Part shown: in pieces, positions 63,329-64,000 of the stretch
Layout: each line of letters begins with the position of its first letter
Numbering within the stretch: position 1 is the stretch's first letter
NCBI GenBank assembly: GCA_942492835.1
Contig: OW818645.1
Span: forward strand, 2,480,001-2,544,000
Source of the DNA: GWB2-37-7 sp942492835
GTDB taxonomy: Bacteria > Bacillota > Clostridia > Lutisporales > Lutisporaceae
DNA: 64,000 bases
Direction of reading: 5' to 3'
Made by a program: the position numbers and the translations under genes
Notes under the pieces: model-generated
Databases searched by the model: none
What the model was told of the DNA's origin: nothing
The model's input: the letters and a program-made list of their open reading frames with translations, nothing else

Positions 63329-64000
63329 ATGGAAATGGTTAATATCACAATTGATAGTATTAAAACTCAAGTTCCAAAAGGGACAACCGTTTTGGAGGCT
63401 GCAAAAGCTCTAAACATCCACATTCCTACATTATGCTTTCTTAAAGATATAAACGAAGTTGGAGCATGTAGAATGTGCGTAGTTGAAGTACAAGGTGCTA
63501 GATCTTTACAAGCATCTTGCGTTCTACCAGCTGCAGAGGGAATGGTGATTAAAACAGCATCACCAAAGGCAAGAGAAGCAAGAAAGGGAATATTGGAGCT
63601 GTTACTTGCTAGACATGAAAGAGAGTGCTTGACTTGCACAAGAAATCTAAACTGTGAACTTCAAAAGCTTGCAGAAGAAATGGGTATTACTGAAGTTCCA
63701 TATGAAGCTCCAAAGGTTCGTTATGCTGTAGATACCGTATCATCAGCTATTGTTAGAGATCAGAACAAGTGCATACTTTGCGGAAGATGTATCAGTGTAT
63801 GTAAGAAGATACAAGGAACAGGAGCTATAGATTTTGCAAATAGAGGGGTAAATACTACTGTTACTACAACTTATAATAAGAGCTTGGGAGATGTGTCGTG
63901 TATAAACTGCGGACAATGTATTAAAATTTGTCCTGTAGGTGCATTACGAGAGAAAGATCAAACACAGCTAGTATGGGATGCTATATCAAATCCAGATCTT
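63329..64000 (+). CDS. [FeFe]-hydrogenase N-terminal part, truncated by window edge
   Basis: An open frame of 224 codons to the right edge, from ATG 63329 with GGGGGAAC upstream. The ferredoxin-like 2Fe-2S domain (about 1-78) begins EMVNITIDSIKTQVPKGTTV and has cysteines in TLCF, GACRMC and QASC. The His-Cys 4Fe-4S segment (HERECLTC, about 100) and two 4Fe-4S motifs follow, CILCGRCISVC near 147 and CINCGQCIKICP near 191. The catalytic H-cluster domain should continue outside the window. With hydE and hydF beside it, the hydrogenase identity is firm; it may be an NADH-dependent or bifurcating type. Confidence 0.93.
   Translation, partial: MEMVNITIDSIKTQVPKGTTVLEAAKALNIHIPTLCFLKDINEVGACRMCVVEVQGARSLQASCVLPAAEGMVIKTASPKAREARKGILELLLARHERECLTCTRNLNCELQKLAEEMGITEVPYEAPKVRYAVDTVSSAIVRDQNKCILCGRCISVCKKIQGTGAIDFANRGVNTTVTTTYNKSLGDVSCINCGQCIKICPVGALREKDQTQLVWDAISNPDL

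Noticed and set aside
1..64000. tRNA, rRNA, insertion sequence, phage or toxin-antitoxin genes
   Set aside because: None could be supported by reading either strand; intergenic regions hold only the elements listed.

Overview
The window is low-GC, AT-rich DNA with strong AGGAGG-type ribosome binding sites, several TTG starts, simple hairpin-plus-T-run terminators and dense co-directional operons. It encodes Rex, [FeFe]-hydrogenase with its maturases HydE and HydF, a sodium-pumping decarboxylase beta subunit, flagellar genes, a CIRCE-controlled groESL operon and an FMN-riboswitch-controlled RibU. Together these point to a motile, anaerobic, fermentative Clostridia-class Firmicute. No rRNA, tRNA, CRISPR array, insertion sequence or phage module was seen. 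It reads as an ordinary chromosomal segment with one accessory-like block, the surface polysaccharide cluster.

Left part (1-10.6 kb): the end of a nucleotide-sugar locus (epimerase, RmlC-like protein) runs into a late flagellar operon (flaG, fliD, fliS and an FlgN-like chaperone). It is followed by a highly structured RNA of about 244 nt that I assign to the raiA motif, a small four-CxxC zinc-ribbon protein, a cluster of five DnaA-box-like 9-mers, and the hibernation factor gene hpf (raiA). Next comes a small signalling-type operon: an unrecognised two-domain protein, a 25-residue hydrophobic microprotein whose ribosome binding site can be sequestered, a membrane HD-GYP protein and a DUF5317 membrane protein. 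Two orphan small membrane proteins lie before secA.

Middle (10.6-37.6 kb): mostly housekeeping. It holds secA, prfB with its programmed +1 frameshift, a chemoreceptor, an ACT regulator, tex, an amidohydrolase and FMN riboswitch-ribU. Then follow tsaE and a tsaB-rimI fusion, an ECF sigma/anti-sigma/bactofilin-like set, tsaD with an abutting radical SAM-PDZ-DUF512 protein, an ABC-F ATPase and rex with Na+-pump beta and tiny gamma subunits. A P-loop/Asp23-like fusion, an OGG-type glycosylase, a DUF554 protein and groESL complete the region.

Right part (37.7-64 kb): a roughly 19-kb polysaccharide cluster begins at a good sigma-A promoter. It encodes two 4,6-dehydratases, an initiating phosphoglycosyltransferase, glycosyltransferases, a three-gene set for an L-configured 2-acetamido-2,6-dideoxyhexose, Wzy- and ligase-like proteins and a glycosyltransferase-LicD fusion paired with a TagD cytidylyltransferase. 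A MurJ-type flippase and the Wzz / BY-kinase / PHP-phosphatase control set follow, and TPR and SLH proteins are embedded in the cluster. After it come moaC and mogA, a secreted subtilase with a 17-bp tandem repeat in its leader, hydF and hydE on the minus strand, and the 5' part of an [FeFe]-hydrogenase cut by the window edge.

The most interesting items are the structured RNA beside hpf with its DnaA-box cluster, the microprotein and its leader, the P-loop/Asp23 fusion, the permuted radical SAM-PDZ-DUF512 protein, the GT-LicD plus TagD pair, and a small hairpin repeat found twice, 49 kb apart.
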